NCBI GenBank assembly: GCA_963752605.1
Contig: CAVVYW010000005.1
Coordinates: forward strand, 310,001 to 374,000
Origin: CAVVYW01 sp963752605
GTDB lineage: Bacteria > Actinomycetota > Thermoleophilia > Solirubrobacterales > 70-9
Length of the DNA: 64,000 nt
Direction of reading: 5' to 3'
The position numbers were made by a program, and so were the translations under genes. The notes beneath the pieces are model-generated. The model worked only from the letters and a program-made list of their open reading frames with translations. It ran no database searches and was not told the DNA's origin. Positions 52,862 to 61,663 of the stretch are shown piece after piece. The number at the start of each line of letters is the position of its first letter. Position 1 is the stretch's first letter.

Positions 52862-53662
52862 ATGGCGACGCTGACCCGGCCGGATGGGGTGGGGATTCAC
52901 TGGCAGAGCACCGGTGAGGGACCCCTGGTGGTCATCTGCGACAACCTGTTCTCGATCCCGGAGGCCTTTCAGCCGCTCGTCGACGACCTGAAGCGGGACC
53001 ACACGGTCCTCCAGTACCACCCCCGCGGAACGGGCAGCTCGACGCGCACCGGTCCCTATGACCTCGAAACGGACGCTGGCGACCTCGAGGCGCTCGCGGA
53101 GGAGGCGGGCGGCGACGCGGTGGCGGTCGGCCCGTCCAACGGCGCGTCGATCGCGACCCTCTGTGCGGCTCGCCGCCCCGAGCTCATCGGAGCGGTGATC
53201 GCGCCGATCGGCCCCCCAGTGAGCATGTCGCGGAAGTTCACGGACGAGCAGGCCATGGGCGCCTCGCGTTCGGTGAATCTGGCCATCGAGACCCAGCTCG
53301 AGAGCGACTACCGGGGCATAGTCAGGACGATGACCGCGACTGGCAACCCGCAGGCCACCGAGGAACAGCATCGCGACCGTGTCGAGATCCAGGTCGAGTA
53401 CTGCCCCCAGGAGGCGGCGGTCGGCCGATGGCGGGCGTGGTCGCGGGGGGACCAGACCAACGAGGCCCGGGAGCTGGGAGGGAGGCTCTGGGTGCTGCTC
53501 CACCCCCACATGCCGTGGTTCCCGCCGGAGCTGGCCGACCCGCTGCGAGAGCTGCTTCCGAGGGCCCACGTCGAGGTCGTGGAGGACGGGCCCGTGTCCC
53601 GTCCCGACATCACCTCCGCGATCGTGAGGCGGATAACCGCTGACAACTCGAGTGCGGGCTAG
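52862..53662 (+). CDS. Alpha/beta hydrolase
   Basis: 266 residues. The fold is indicated by GEGPLVVICDNLFSIPEAF, YHPRGTGSSTRTGPYDL and the nucleophile elbow VGPSNGAS (GxSxG). The acid is probably in the C-terminal third; HPHMPWFPPEL may be the lid. Substrate unknown. The ATG is two bases from the divergent gene. Confidence 0.75.
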   Translation: MATLTRPDGVGIHWQSTGEGPLVVICDNLFSIPEAFQPLVDDLKRDHTVLQYHPRGTGSSTRTGPYDLETDAGDLEALAEEAGGDAVAVGPSNGASIATLCAARRPELIGAVIAPIGPPVSMSRKFTDEQAMGASRSVNLAIETQLESDYRGIVRTMTATGNPQATEEQHRDRVEIQVEYCPQEAAVGRWRAWSRGDQTNEARELGGRLWVLLHPHMPWFPPELADPLRELLPRAHVEVVEDGPVSRPDITSAIVRRITADNSSAG

Positions 53663-53697
53663 AAGGGAATGCGTCGGCGGGCGCGAAAAAAGCCGCC

Positions 53698-54564
53698 GTG
53701 GCCCGGACCGCGACCAAGACCCAGTCCGCTCGTAAGAGCCTGTCCGATTACATCACCGAGCGCTTCGACGACTTTTCGCGGTCTCAGAAGGACGTGGCGC
53801 GCTACATCGTCGACCACCTCGACGAGGCGGCATTCCAGACGGCCGAGGAGCTGGCGCGCCGCGCCAACACCTCGTCCTCGACCGTGGTGCGGTTCTCTCA
53901 GGCCCTCGGCTTCGACGGCTACCCCGAGCTTCAGCAGGCGGCGATAGAGGAGTACCGCCACAAGGTTGCCGAGGGCGAGGGCAACGGCAATGGAGGCGGC
54001 GCCGCCGCGCTGTTCAACTTCGACCACTCGGAGTTCGAGGCCTCGCTCGGCGCCGACTACTCCAACATCGAGGAGACCGCCCGGTCGCTGACGCGGGAGC
54101 AGGTCGAGGCCTCGGTCTCAGCTCTGGCGACCTCCCGGCGGGTGCTGATCGTCGGGGTCGAGCAGATGGCCTTCTTCGCGAGCTATCTGCGGCACCTGCT
54201 CGGACTGCTCGACATCCGCGCCGAGATCGTCGCGTCCCCGAGCCAGGACAACATCCAGAAGCTTTCGCGGATGGACGAGGAGACTCTCCTGGTCGCCCTC
54301 ACCGCAGGGCGGGCTCATCCGCTCATCCTTCGCGCACTGAAGCTCGCCCGACACCGGCGGGCCCGGACGATGTCGATCACCGATGCCACGCTCTCCGACG
54401 TCGCCGAGCACTCCGAGCTGATGCTCTACTACTCGTCGAACGGACCCTCCTATATCCGCTCCAATGCGGCGCTGATGGGGCTGGTCCAGGCTCTGGCGCA
54501 CGGGGTCTACTCGCGGGATGAGGCTGCGCACCGCGACCGGATCCGCGCCTTCAAGCTGAAGTAG
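53698..54564 (+). CDS. MurR/RpiR-family regulator with SIS domain
   Basis: 288 residues, GTG start. The N-terminal HTH_6 domain (SRSQKDVARYIVDHLDEAAF, TSSSTVVRFSQALGFDGYPEL) is followed by a SIS sugar-phosphate-binding domain (VLIVGVEQMAFFASYL, AGRAHPLILRAL). Family members respond to amino-sugar phosphates. No sugar operon is visible nearby, so the target genes are unknown. Confidence 0.88.
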   Translation: MARTATKTQSARKSLSDYITERFDDFSRSQKDVARYIVDHLDEAAFQTAEELARRANTSSSTVVRFSQALGFDGYPELQQAAIEEYRHKVAEGEGNGNGGGAAALFNFDHSEFEASLGADYSNIEETARSLTREQVEASVSALATSRRVLIVGVEQMAFFASYLRHLLGLLDIRAEIVASPSQDNIQKLSRMDEETLLVALTAGRAHPLILRALKLARHRRARTMSITDATLSDVAEHSELMLYYSSNGPSYIRSNAALMGLVQALAHGVYSRDEAAHRDRIRAFKLK

Positions 54565-54820
54565 CGGGCATCGGGAGTAAGGCCCGTCGTGCCCTCCCGA
54601 ACGGCGACAGACCCGGGGGGCGATCCGGGCCTGCTGCCTGTATCAGGGTCGGGGGGAATCGACCCCTTGAACTCTGTGCCTCAACCACCGACCTCCCAAC
54701 TTGGCGGATGAGGTTGTAAATCTCGCTTGCCCAACCTCCACTGAGGCAAACACCAGAGTGGGAAAATTCATCGTTCGGGCGCGAATTGGTTGACGGCTGG
54801 GCGCCTAGTATTGAAGGGCC

Positions 54821-55708
54821 ATGGCTGAACGCGCGACATTCCGCGTCAAGACCGGTCTCGCCGAGATGCTCAAGGGCGGGGTGATCATGGACGTCACCAC
54901 GGCCGACCAGGCGAAGATCGCCGAGGACTCCGGCGCCTGTGCGGTGATGGCCCTCGAGCGCGTGCCGGCCGACATCCGCGCCGAGGGGGGAGTCGCGCGA
55001 ATGGCGAACCCGGCCAAGATCCGCGAGATCCAGGAGGCGGTGACCATCCCGGTGATGGCCAAGGCGCGGATCGGGCACTTCGCCGAGGCGCAGGTGCTGC
55101 AGTCGCTCGAGGTCGACTACATCGACGAGTCGGAGGTGCTGACCCCCGCGGACGAGGCGAACCACATCGACAAGTTCGCCTTCGAGATCCCGTTCGTCTG
55201 CGGCGCGACCAACCTCGGCGAGGCGCTGCGCCGAATCGGCGAGGGCGCCGCGATGATCCGCTCGAAGGGAGAGGCGGGGACCGGCAACGTCGTCGAGGCG
55301 GTCCGTCACCTGCGCTCCGTCACCGAGGGCATCACGCGCCTCTCCTCGATCCGGCGCGAAACGCTTGCCGATGCGGCGAAGGAGTTGAGGGCGCCGCTGG
55401 ACGTGATCCAGGACGTCGCCGCGCGCGGCTGGCTTCCCGTGCCGCTCTTCTGCGCGGGCGGCATCGCCACCCCCGCCGACGCCGCGCTGATGATGCAGCT
55501 CGGCGCCGAGGGGAACTTCGTCGGCTCGGGCATCTTCAAGAGCGAGGATCCCGAGCGCCGGGCGCGCGCGATCGTCGAGGCGACCACCCACTTCGAGGAC
55601 GCCGACCGCGTGGCCAAGGCCTCGATGGAGCTCGGCGACCCCATGCCCGGCCTCGAGATCGAGGCGCTCGCCGCGGACGGCGGCCTGCTGCAGGGCCGCG
55701 GAAGTTGA
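54821..55708 (+). CDS. pdxS: Pyridoxal 5'-phosphate synthase lyase subunit
   Basis: 295 residues. Signatures are KTGLAEMLKGGVIMDV, ALERVPADIRAEGGVARM, PVMAKARIGHFAEAQ (with the Schiff-base lysine) and FCAGGIATPADAALMMQLGA. It forms PLP from ribose-5-phosphate, glyceraldehyde-3-phosphate and ammonia. The start of pdxT overlaps the stop. Confidence 0.95.
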   Translation: MAERATFRVKTGLAEMLKGGVIMDVTTADQAKIAEDSGACAVMALERVPADIRAEGGVARMANPAKIREIQEAVTIPVMAKARIGHFAEAQVLQSLEVDYIDESEVLTPADEANHIDKFAFEIPFVCGATNLGEALRRIGEGAAMIRSKGEAGTGNVVEAVRHLRSVTEGITRLSSIRRETLADAAKELRAPLDVIQDVAARGWLPVPLFCAGGIATPADAALMMQLGAEGNFVGSGIFKSEDPERRARAIVEATTHFEDADRVAKASMELGDPMPGLEIEALAADGGLLQGRGS

Positions 55709-56372
55709 CGAGCGGCGAGGGGCCCCTGCGCATTGGCGTCCTGGCCATCCAGGGCGACTTCGAGGCGCACCGGCGGATGCTGGAGGCGCTCGGCGCCGAG
55801 GTCCGCGAGGTCCGCACCCCAGAGCAACTCGAGGGCCTGGACGGGCTGGTCGTGCCCGGCGGGGAGTCGACCACCATCAGCAAGGGGATGGAGCGCGACG
55901 GGCTGGACTCCGCCGTCCGCTCGCACGCCGAGGCCGGCAGGCCGATCCTCGGGTGCTGCGCCGGGATGATCGTCTGCGACCGCTCGCATCTCGGCCTCGC
56001 CGACTACGCCTGCCGACGCAACGCATTCGGCCGTCAGCTTCAGAGCTTCGAGCAGGATCTCCGCGTCGAGGGGCTGGGCGAGGAGCCTCTGCGCGCCGTC
56101 TTCATCCGGGCGCCCTGGGTGGAGGAGCATGGCGTGGTCGTCGAGGTGCTTGCCGAGGTGGACGGGCACCCGGTCGCGGTTCGCGACGGCGCCGTGCTCG
56201 CGGTCGCCTTCCATCCGGAGCTGACTGACGACAGCCGCCTCCACGCGCTCTTCATGGCGATGTGCACTTCATCTGCCCGCATGTCCTCCGGCACTCCCGC
56301 ACCTCCTCCGCTTCGCGTCCGGGGGTGCGGGGCGACGGCGCCGACGACGTGGGAACCTTGGGCGACGGCTGA
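55705..56372 (+). CDS. pdxT: PLP synthase glutaminase subunit, 3' end in doubt
   Basis: The TTG at 55705 begins MTSGEGPLRIGVLAIQGDFE; the catalytic set is VVPGGESTTIS, LGCCAGMIV (Cys84 or 85) and AFHPELTDDSRLHALF. The normal family end is near 56260, yet the frame runs on to 57051 across the next gene. A stop in the next frame (TGA at 56370-56372) overlaps the ATG of the downstream gene, so a one-base break between 56250 and 56365 probably hides the true end. The given end is that inferred stop. It supplies ammonia to PdxS. Confidence 0.8.
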
Positions 56373-57475
56373 TGAGGGATCCCCGGGTCACGAACCTGGC
56401 GCGCATCCTGGTCGAGCACTCGGCCGCGGTCGGCAAGGGCGACGTCTGCACGATCGAGGGGGAGTCCGCGGCGGAGCCGCTGCTCCAGGCGGTCTACGAG
56501 GAGGTGCTCAGGGCCGGTGGCAACCCCATCGTGCACATGGCGATGGAGGGGCAGTCCGCTGCCTACTTCGACCTCGCCTCCGACCGCCAGCTCGAATGGG
56601 TCTCGCCGGTCGCGGAGTGGGCCGTCGAGAACGCCGACGTCCGGATCGCGGTGATGGCGACCCAGAACACTCGCGCTCTCTCCAAGGTCCCGCCGGAGCG
56701 ACAGGCGAAGCGACAGGCGGCCACCCAGGGCCTGATGAAGCGCGCGATGGAGCGAAGCGCCGAGGGCACCTACCGGTGGGCCCTCACCCTCTTTCCGACG
56801 CACGCCTACGCCTCAGAGGCCGGCCTCAGCCTCGCAGCCTTCGAGGACTTCTACTACGGCGCCTGCCTCGCCACCGAGGACGACCCGGTGGAGGCATGGA
56901 AGCGCCAATCCGAGGAGACCGAGCGGCTGAGGGACTGGATCCAGGGACGCTCGGTCGTGCATCTCACCGGAGAGGGGACCGATCTCCGCATCGGGATCGA
57001 GGACCGGAAGTTCATCGCCGCAACCGGGAAGCACAACATGCCCGACGGTGAGTTCTTCACCGGTCCGATCGAGGACTCCGCCGAGGGCGAGATCACGTTC
57101 CACCTGCCTGCGACGTATGCGGGCCGCGAGGTGTCGGGCGTGCGCTTCCGCTTCGAGGAGGGCAGGGTCGTCGACGCCTCGGCGGAGAAGGGAGAGGAGT
57201 TCCTGATCGAGATGCTCGACACCGACGAGGGGGCGCGGCGCCTCGGCGAGCTCGGCATCGGCACCAACTACGGGATCACCGAGGGGACAGGTGAGATCCT
57301 GCTCGACGAGAAGATCGGCGGGACCGTGCACCTCGCGGTCGGCCGCTCGTATCCCGAGACAGGCGGCGCCAACGAATCGGCGATTCACTGGGACATGATC
57401 TGCGACCTGCGCCGCGGCGGGAAGATCGAGGTGGACGGTGAGGCGCTCCAGGAGGACGGCAGCTTCGTCGTTTAG
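56372..57475 (+). CDS. M29-family aminopeptidase (PepS/AmpS type)
   Basis: 367 residues. Landmarks include PRVTNLARILVEHSAAVGKGD, TGEGTDLRIGIEDRKF, NMPDGEFFTGPIEDSAEGE (metal-binding Glu) and ELGIGTNYGITEGTGEILLDEKIGGTVHLA, quoted here in part. These metalloenzymes remove N-terminal residues from peptides in the cytosol. It overlaps the inferred pdxT stop by one base. Confidence 0.88.
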   Translation: MRDPRVTNLARILVEHSAAVGKGDVCTIEGESAAEPLLQAVYEEVLRAGGNPIVHMAMEGQSAAYFDLASDRQLEWVSPVAEWAVENADVRIAVMATQNTRALSKVPPERQAKRQAATQGLMKRAMERSAEGTYRWALTLFPTHAYASEAGLSLAAFEDFYYGACLATEDDPVEAWKRQSEETERLRDWIQGRSVVHLTGEGTDLRIGIEDRKFIAATGKHNMPDGEFFTGPIEDSAEGEITFHLPATYAGREVSGVRFRFEEGRVVDASAEKGEEFLIEMLDTDEGARRLGELGIGTNYGITEGTGEILLDEKIGGTVHLAVGRSYPETGGANESAIHWDMICDLRRGGKIEVDGEALQEDGSFVV

Positions 57476-57526
57476 CCCGCCCGAGTCCGGGCAGAACCAG
57501 TCCGCAACGACCGAAGGGGCGGGACC

Positions 57527-58159
57527 ATGACAATGGACAGGGGCACGGTGAGGATTCGGCGCGTCGCGATCATGGCGGTGGCGACGGCGCTGCTGGGCGG
57601 CGGGACGATCGGGGCTTCCGTCGCTCCCGCGATGCTCCTGAGCAAGACCTACACCAAGGGGGTGGGCGGAAGCCAGGGTGGCGTCGCGATCGCCATCCCG
57701 GACGGGGCCGGTCCGGCCACCCAGATCGTCCGCTCGGGAATCGCCGTGAAGAAGCTCAATCCGCGCGGCAAGATCATCGACGTGAACGTCGGCGTCAGGG
57801 CCACCCACCCGTTCGCGGCCGACCTCGAGTTCTACCTCGCCTCTCCTCGCGGGGTGATCGGGCTCTCATCCGACAACGGCGGCAACGGCAACAACTACGG
57901 CGGGCTGTTCATGAGCTGCGCCGGGCAATTCACCCTCTTCGACAGCGACGTGCCGACCTCGATCGCCACGGCCGGCCTTCAGGCGCCGTTCGCCGGCAGC
58001 TTCGCGCCCGAGGAGAGCCTCAACTCCCTCGACGGCCTGGGCGGCAAGAAGGCGACCAACGCAACCTGGTCCCTGCTGGTGGAGGACGACGATCCCGGCC
58101 ACCCGGTGGGAACGCTCGACTGCTGGAAGTTGACGATCCGGGAGACCAACCCGAAGTAG
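57527..58159 (+). CDS. Secreted protein with P (proprotein convertase)-like domain
   Basis: 210 residues. Signal RRVAIMAVATALLGGGTIGAS. The rest matches a P-like beta-sandwich: VNVGVRATHPFAADLEFYL, GVIGLSSDNGGNGNNYGG and ATWSLLVEDDDPGHPVGTLD, ending WKLTI. Such domains usually follow subtilisin-type proteases, but here it stands alone, so a structural or binding role outside the cell is likely. Confidence 0.7.
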   Translation: MTMDRGTVRIRRVAIMAVATALLGGGTIGASVAPAMLLSKTYTKGVGGSQGGVAIAIPDGAGPATQIVRSGIAVKKLNPRGKIIDVNVGVRATHPFAADLEFYLASPRGVIGLSSDNGGNGNNYGGLFMSCAGQFTLFDSDVPTSIATAGLQAPFAGSFAPEESLNSLDGLGGKKATNATWSLLVEDDDPGHPVGTLDCWKLTIRETNPK

Positions 58160-58183
58160 CGAGGCGCTCCTAGAATCGAGTGC

Positions 58184-58939
58184 ATGTCCGGTCACTCGAA
58201 GTGGTCATCGATCAAGCACAAGAAGGGCGCGGCCGACGCCAAGCGCGGCAAGCTCTTCACCAAGCTGGCGCGAGCGATCACCGTCGCCGCCCGCGATGGC
58301 GGGGGCAATCCCGACGCGAACCCGGCGCTCGGCCTCGCGGTCCAGAAGGCGCGCGACGCCTCGATGCCGAAGGACAACATCCAGCGCGCGATCGACCGGG
58401 GCACCGGCGAGGGCGAGGACGCCGCAGCGATCGAGAGCGTGGTCTACGAGGGCTATGGACCCGGCGGCGCCGCGATCCTCGTCGAGGCCCTGAGCGACAA
58501 CCGCAACCGCACCGGGGCTGAAGTCCGTCACGCCTTCGAGAAGCACGGCGGCAGCCTGGGCGAGCCGGGCTCCGTGTCCTGGCAGTTCGAGAAGCGCGGG
58601 GTGATCCTGCTCGACGGCGAGCGGTACTCCGAGGACGATCTCATGCCGGCGATCGACGCCGGCGCCGAGGACGTCTCCGAGGACGGCGATCTGATCAAGG
58701 TGCTGACCTCCGTCGCGAACCTGGCGGAGGTGCGCTCCGCGCTCGACGATGCCGGCGTGGAGGTCCAGTCGGCGGAGCTGGCGATGGAGCCCAAGAGCGT
58801 GGTGGAGGTGGAGGAGGGCGACGCTCCGCAACTGCTGCGCCTGATGGACGCGCTCGAGGAGCACGACGACGTCGACTCGGTCCACGCCAACTTCGACGTC
58901 CCGGAGGCTGTGATCGAGAGGGTCGCCGCCGCCGGTTGA
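58184..58939 (+). CDS. yebC: YebC/PmpR-family transcription/translation regulator
   Basis: 251 residues. MSGHSKWSSIKHKKGAADAK is the invariant start; DNIQRAIDRGTGEG and YEGYGPGGAAILVE also fit. It sits upstream of ruvC as in most bacteria, although two secreted-protein genes now intervene. YebC-type proteins affect transcription and relieve ribosome stalling. Confidence 0.95.
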   Translation: MSGHSKWSSIKHKKGAADAKRGKLFTKLARAITVAARDGGGNPDANPALGLAVQKARDASMPKDNIQRAIDRGTGEGEDAAAIESVVYEGYGPGGAAILVEALSDNRNRTGAEVRHAFEKHGGSLGEPGSVSWQFEKRGVILLDGERYSEDDLMPAIDAGAEDVSEDGDLIKVLTSVANLAEVRSALDDAGVEVQSAELAMEPKSVVEVEEGDAPQLLRLMDALEEHDDVDSVHANFDVPEAVIERVAAAG

Positions 58940-58955
58940 CAGCCGGTTGTCAACC
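58934..58955 (+). terminator. Hairpin across the yebC stop
   Basis: GGTTGACA and TGTCAACC form an 8-bp stem around six bases, starting three bases before the stop codon. No uridine tract follows. Confidence 0.35.
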
Positions 58956-59026
58956 GCGGAACCGAGTCTGCGGGAAACCCGAAAAATCGGATAAATTTGC
59001 CGCAACTCTGCGTGTATGCGGAGTTT

Positions 59027-59038
59027 CTACCCGGGTAG
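59027..59038. promoter_or_regulatory. Perfect 12-bp palindrome upstream of a secreted-protein gene
   Basis: CTACCCGGGTAG is fully palindromic, about 78 bases ahead of the P-domain-like gene start. It may be an operator. No regulator is assigned. Confidence 0.3.
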
Positions 59039-59115
59039 GCAGTACCCCATGTCATTAGGGGGAATGGGGAAACCCCAGAAATGATCACGAAATGATCAAG
59101 GGAGGTACCACCCAG

Positions 59116-59856
59116 ATGCGAAACAAGCGATCCCGTATCGCGCTTGTCGGCGTGCTCGCGCTCGCCTTCAGTGTGACCGCGGGGCTCACCCTCGGCGGAG
59201 TTGCCGAGGGTAAGAAGGGTAAGAGCAAGAAGTCCAAGACCGTCAGCGCCACCGGTAGTGCGGGCGCGGTCCCGAACGGGCCCACGTCCAATCTCGTCAA
59301 CCCCGTCCCACTCAAGTCGACGGCGACGATCGGCGGCAAGGCGAAGGGCAAGGTCATCAAGGACATCGACGTGACGCTGTCGGCGAGCGCCGTGGCGTCG
59401 CCGCCTCCGGGCGGTTCGACGTCCACGAACGCCCTGGCCGACCTGACGGTCAGGATCACGGCCCCGAACGGCGCAACGTCCGGCATCGTCGTCGGTGGCG
59501 CTGGTACGGGTTCGGTCGGCGGGTCGCTGATCAGCGGACTCACGCTGAGCGACGACACCCCGACCCTGACCTGCGGCGCTGCGACGCCGGAGACCGGGGC
59601 TGGCGGTCCGCCGCCTCCGCCTCCGCCTCCGTGCGGTGATCCGGATGCGACGCTGCTCAGCCCGTTCACGGGCACGGCGCAGCCGACTGGTGCTCTGGAT
59701 GTCCTCGATGGCAGCAACGCCAAGGGGACCTACACGCTGACCGCGTTCGATAACTGCGGCGCTCCCGCTACACCGGGATCGTTCTGCTTCGACAGCGGTA
59801 CCAGCACGATCACCAGCTGGAGCGTCAGGGTTGCGACCCAGACCGCGCCGCAATAG
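59116..59856 (+). CDS. Secreted P-domain-like protein
   Basis: 246 residues from the ATG at 59116, which follows a gggagg site by ten bases; an ATG at 59092 is the alternative. The signal is RIALVGVLALAFSVTAGLTLG. The mature part has a KKGKSKKSK stretch, a beta-sandwich resembling the product of 57527 (KVIKDIDVTLSASAV, ADLTVRITAPNGATSG, KGTYTLTAFDNCG), and a polyproline linker (GGPPPPPPPPCG). Extracellular role unknown. It was probably inserted with its paralogue around yebC. Confidence 0.65.
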   Translation: MRNKRSRIALVGVLALAFSVTAGLTLGGVAEGKKGKSKKSKTVSATGSAGAVPNGPTSNLVNPVPLKSTATIGGKAKGKVIKDIDVTLSASAVASPPPGGSTSTNALADLTVRITAPNGATSGIVVGGAGTGSVGGSLISGLTLSDDTPTLTCGAATPETGAGGPPPPPPPPCGDPDATLLSPFTGTAQPTGALDVLDGSNAKGTYTLTAFDNCGAPATPGSFCFDSGTSTITSWSVRVATQTAPQ

Positions 59857-59880
59857 TCGCGACGTCGAGAGGGTTACGGA

Positions 59881-59906
59881 GAGGGGCCGCCATCAGGCGG
59901 CCCCTC
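59881..59906 (+). terminator. Rho-independent-like terminator, possibly bidirectional
   Basis: A perfect 11-bp stem (GAGGGGCCGCC/GGCGGCCCCTC) with an atca loop is followed by TTCATTT. It lies between convergent genes, 25 bases past the first stop. Confidence 0.75.
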
Positions 59907-59916
59907 TTCATTTGGG

Positions 59917-60954
59917 CTACTTCTTTTTCTTCCCGGACAGGCGGTCGTTCTTGCAGTAGCCGTAGGCGGCCAGCGAGCTGCCGGCCGGCAGGTTGAAGCC
60001 CGGGTACTCGTAGAGCCCGACCTGCCACGCCTTCGATCCGACCGGCTGCATCTGATCGATCCCGATGGCCGGACCGGTGAGAGGCGAGAGGAGAAAGCCG
60101 CCACCGACCACGTGCTTCCTTCCCGTGCAGGTCGCGGTCGCGCTGGTCCGGCCGTTGTTGGCGACCGGGACGATCGCCGAGGCCTCGGTGACGCTGACCC
60201 CCTTCGCGTTCCTCTCGCAGACGACGTTGGCGAACAGCGACGCGACGCTCGCGGCCCCCTGCGGGTTGATCACGTGGATCTGCCAGGTGTCGACGTCGAG
60301 CCGGCGCGACTCGACCACGATCGGCCGGAAATCGTTGAACACCGCGAGGTTGCCGGCCGGGGAGAGGGAGAAGCCCCCGGTGAGCACGTGAGTGCCCGGC
60401 GAGCAGTTGAGGGTGACCGTGCTTCCCTGGCTGATCGGAATCGTGGCGATGCCGGAGACACCGCCGACGGTCCTGCCCAGCGAATTGCTCTCGCAGCGGG
60501 CGATCGCGGTGAAGGAGCCGGCAGTGGCCGGGGTCGCGAATGCGGCGGCACCGGCGGTCCAGCTCGTGTTGCCGCTCGACTGCGATTGCAGGTGGGTGAT
60601 CCGGGTGCCCGAGCCGCCGGGCGCGGTGTCGAGACCGTTGGGCGTGAACGTTGGGGACACTGACCAGCCCCCGCCGGAGACATGTGTCTTGCCGGGGCAG
60701 TTCGCGGTCGCCGCTTGCTGGGAGCCAGGCGAGAGCGGGACCGCCGCCATCGTGGTTGCCACGGTGGCCTTGCCCTTGCCCTTCTTCTTTGCAGCCACCG
60801 CATACGCCGACCCAGCGGTCACGGTGCGGCTCTTGGCCACGGTCACGTTCTGCATGCTCGCGCCGGCAGGAATCGCTGTCACCAGCAGAGCGGCGGTTGT
60901 CAGGACCGCCGTCGCGAGGCATGGTCCGGATCCCTTTCCTCTTCTCCCCGGCAT
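59917..60954 (-). CDS. Secreted protein with three related repeats, lysine end
   Basis: 345 residues from the ATG at 60954. The signal includes ATAVLTTAALLVTAIPAGAS. Three similar segments centre on CPGKTHVSGGGWSVSP, CSPGTHVLTGGFSLSP and CTGRKHVVGGGFLLSP, spaced about 100 residues, so the protein is an internal triplication. It ends YCKNDRLSGKKKK, another Cys/Lys tail. Extracellular function unknown. A longer frame to 61530 runs antisense to ruvC. Confidence 0.65.
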   Translation of the reverse strand: MPGRRGKGSGPCLATAVLTTAALLVTAIPAGASMQNVTVAKSRTVTAGSAYAVAAKKKGKGKATVATTMAAVPLSPGSQQAATANCPGKTHVSGGGWSVSPTFTPNGLDTAPGGSGTRITHLQSQSSGNTSWTAGAAAFATPATAGSFTAIARCESNSLGRTVGGVSGIATIPISQGSTVTLNCSPGTHVLTGGFSLSPAGNLAVFNDFRPIVVESRRLDVDTWQIHVINPQGAASVASLFANVVCERNAKGVSVTEASAIVPVANNGRTSATATCTGRKHVVGGGFLLSPLTGPAIGIDQMQPVGSKAWQVGLYEYPGFNLPAGSSLAAYGYCKNDRLSGKKKK

Positions 60955-61077
60955 CCGCGCCGCATCGTAACGGGCGCCTAATCGGGTCCTCGTCGCGTTC
61001 CCTTCTTCCCGGAAGGGCCGGGAACTTGTAACGGGGCCGTTAAAGGACATCCGGGTGGCGAGCGAGAATGGGACTGC

Positions 61078-61629
61078 GTGATCGTCATCGGCCTCGACCC
61101 CGGTACTGCGAACACCGGATTCGGTGTGGTCCGGGCGGTCGGGGAGCGCATGGTCGCTCTCGACGGCGGGGTGATCGAGACGTCGCCCGACCTGGCGGTC
61201 GAGGAGCGGCTGGCCCGGGTCCACGAGGCCCTGTGCGAGCTGATCGACTGGCATGAGCCGAGGGCGCTGGCGCTGGAGGACCTCTTCTTCGGGCGGAACG
61301 TCGGCTCGGCGCTGAGCGTCGGACAGGCCCGTGGGGTCGCGATGCTGGCTGCGGCGCAGCGCAGCGTGCCCTGCTTCGACTACACCCCGCAGGCGGTGAA
61401 GAAGGCCGTCTGCGGCTCGGGCTCGGCTGACAAGGTCCAGGTCCAACGCATGGTCGGGACGCTGCTCGGGCTGCCCGAGCCCCCGACGCCGGACCACGCC
61501 GCCGACGCCTTCGCGGTTGCGATCTGCCACGCCGGCGTCTCCTCATCGCGGGCACCGGTCGCCAGCTTCGGACGCCCGACCGTCGGCACCACGCCGGCGC
61601 TCGCGGCGCGCCAGCGCCTCGCAGGGTAG
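61078..61629 (+). CDS. ruvC: Crossover junction endodeoxyribonuclease RuvC
   Basis: 183 residues, GTG start. The acidic residues lie in IGLDPGTANTGFG, LALEDLFFGRN and DHAADAFAVAICH. It cuts Holliday junctions together with RuvAB. First gene of the ruvCAB cluster. Confidence 0.93.
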   Translation: MIVIGLDPGTANTGFGVVRAVGERMVALDGGVIETSPDLAVEERLARVHEALCELIDWHEPRALALEDLFFGRNVGSALSVGQARGVAMLAAAQRSVPCFDYTPQAVKKAVCGSGSADKVQVQRMVGTLLGLPEPPTPDHAADAFAVAICHAGVSSSRAPVASFGRPTVGTTPALAARQRLAG

Positions 61630-61663
61630 AAGGCATCCGGGCGCAGCCCCAGAATCAGGGGAC

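Noticed and set aside
61085..61636. Arginine-rich minus-strand frame opposite ruvC
   Set aside because: It is the complement of a strongly coding gene and has shadow composition.
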